Part shown: piece after piece, positions 7,326 through 7,627 of the stretch
How positions within the stretch are numbered: the first letter of the stretch is position 1
Layout of the letters: each line of letters opens with the position of its first letter
NCBI GenBank assembly: GCA_903970355.1
Contig: CAJCIF010000533.1
Coordinates: 1-7,627 of the forward strand
Length of the DNA stretch: 7,627 nt
Direction: 5' to 3'
From: Actinomycetota bacterium
GTDB taxonomy: Bacteria; Cyanobacteriota; Vampirovibrionia; Obscuribacterales; Obscuribacteraceae
Notes under the pieces: generated by a model
Seen by the model: only the letters and a program-made list of their open reading frames with translations
Database searches by the model: none
What the model was told of the DNA's origin: nothing
Position numbers and translations under genes: made by a program

Positions 7326-7328
7326 TAA
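5754..7328 (+). CDS. GT-C-type glycosyltransferase-like polytopic membrane protein, copy 2
   Basis: A 524-residue paralogue of the preceding protein with the same layout. TM1 is at about 9-29. The first-loop motif PDCCWLLRTG is at 39-48 (candidate acidic residue Asp40), followed by LPEQDPFS at 57-64. RPEVFTYL lies at 150-157 and NPYG at 249-252. An extracytoplasmic C-terminal domain from about 400 carries MCELYLQKC (442-450), QDTRYDGYD and GYKIEWVF. Its ATG overlaps the TGA of copy 1 as ATGA, with only a weak ribosome site, so it is probably translated by coupling with copy 1. Equal, coupled expression and fixed length suggest the two may form a heteromeric pair or act on related substrates; this is inference. 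No motif is lost relative to copy 1, so it does not look like a decaying copy. The reaction is unproven: the family is uncharacterised to my knowledge. Confidence 0.82.
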   Translation: MNSATNKLWSVLSIVVVLLLFYFLAVRIGVVCALYGFNPDCCWLLRTGQIICDTGRLPEQDPFSYALAFARQQGDPQPYIIYQWLSEVIFFRAYLLFNLVQLAALAAVIYALSFVVIPLRSCLRFDVARPWLFGLVILEGLTSNLRNFIRPEVFTYLMTALLLSILQSLRLKYADGTHTHIGWRTIGACIVLLVLSCNIHITFIVHLLILFWYSLAFLAEDLVRKKDLSAVTKTVLLGTFLSTVATLINPYGIRLWLSVPSILYSPLAPNVVEMQELSMPLVVTDVLYFPYIALLIMTYLSIILYPMLKPEEGRLNLRSPLRLSSFLLIVICSVFGFHRIRYTVIGSMFIVFELTNLLASKQVAIEKRKGEFFWNKKYSLVALEIAIAIFACFGAYYAASKTNQLAIPTARRDFNPPFQGIKYLLKNYDGGRLFADHEVSDMCELYLQKCSIFQDTRYDGYDKIITSDYVRLLMAEAHWKEVLNGYKIEWVFAMKNQPIARALPSIPGWKIVYEDPVSVIFHKI

Positions 7329-7366
7329 ATTCGGCCTTCATCATCCGTACAATAAGCAAGAAACTC

Positions 7367-7389
7367 TGGCAAAGAACCTGCTTTAGCCA
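7367..7389 (+). other. Imperfect hairpin between copy 2 and the CFA-synthase-like gene
   Basis: TGGCAAAG and CTTT-A-GCCA can pair as an eight-base-pair stem with one bulged A and a six-base loop. It falls 38 bases after the stop of the second GT-C-like gene. No T-run follows, so it is not a classical terminator. It may stabilise the transcript end or be chance. Confidence 0.25.
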
Positions 7390-7435
7390 ATACACTCAAC
7401 TGATATTCCTGGCAGAAGGTATTGAGCTAAGTAGT

Positions 7436-7627
7436 ATGGCAATAATCGAGTACGTTTTGAATCGGCTGATCAAAAAGGGGACATTGAGCATTGTGCGCAG
7501 TGATGGCTCCACTCTGGAGTTTGGTGGTGGCCCCGGCAGTGAAGTGACAATGCGATTGCATGATAAAAACTTGCTTTCAAAATTGGCTCAAGACTTCACC
7601 CTGCACCTGGGTGAGGCCTATATGGAC
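7436..7627 (+). CDS. Cyclopropane-fatty-acyl-phospholipid synthase-like protein (partial, N-terminus)
   Basis: The first 64 residues of a gene cut by the right edge. The sequence runs EYVLNRLIKKGTLSIVRSDGSTLEFGGG, then SEVTMRLHD, then LHLGEAYMD. This is the N-terminal lipid-binding domain typical of the bacterial CFA synthase family, with the R/K-x-G-x-L-x-V-x-x-x-D-G opening, V-x-L/M-R-L-H-D and the diagnostic LGEAYMDG end. Family members use S-adenosylmethionine to add a methylene group to unsaturated acyl chains of membrane phospholipids; the catalytic methyltransferase domain lies beyond the window. The ATG is the only standard start in the open frame reaching back to 7328. The ribosome site is poor: AAGG lies about 15 bases away. 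It is co-directional with the GT-C-like pair at 107 bases, perhaps the same transcript. Homologues with other methylation chemistry exist, so the exact product is uncertain. Confidence 0.82.
   Translation, partial: MAIIEYVLNRLIKKGTLSIVRSDGSTLEFGGGPGSEVTMRLHDKNLLSKLAQDFTLHLGEAYMD

Overview
The window reads as ordinary bacterial chromosome of moderate GC content. Coding is dense, in two divergent blocks that meet in a small intergenic region around 3988-4164. There are no RNA genes, insertion sequences, CRISPR arrays or phage genes that I can see. Sec-type signal peptides, a periplasmic-type TPR protein, large polytopic membrane proteins and the start of a cyclopropane-fatty-acid-synthase-like gene point to a free-living bacterium with an elaborate envelope. 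The mix reminds me of environmental Melainabacteria/Obscuribacter-like genomes, but that is an impression and not something the sequence proves.

Left block, minus strand, read from right to left. First comes a 39-residue secreted His-rich peptide (3987-3868) with a strong ribosome binding site. Next is a nine-unit TPR protein with a signal peptide (3725-2604), preceded by a perfect TATAAT. It is followed by a secreted single-PDZ protein (2473-1865), a 12-helix MFS transporter (1755-460), and the N-terminal 123 residues of a small polytopic membrane protein that runs off the left edge (369-1). Gaps of 66-142 bases separate these genes. None contains a convincing terminator, so partial co-transcription is possible but not shown.

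Right block, plus strand. Two tandem paralogues (4165-5757 and 5754-7328) encode polytopic membrane proteins that look like GT-C-type glycosyltransferase-like proteins. They align without a single gap over 524 residues at about 68% identity (hand count), and are joined by an ATGA stop/start overlap. After a 107-base gap comes the start of a cyclopropane-fatty-acyl-phospholipid synthase-like gene (from 7436), cut by the right edge.

The right block suggests membrane or envelope lipid and glycan work: two related GT-C-like proteins next to a lipid-modifying enzyme. The left block carries exported scaffold or binding proteins (TPR, PDZ, His-rich peptide) and a transporter. No biochemical link between the blocks can be shown from sequence alone. 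The least expected item is the small His-rich secreted peptide, which is easily missed because two longer, spurious reading frames cover it.
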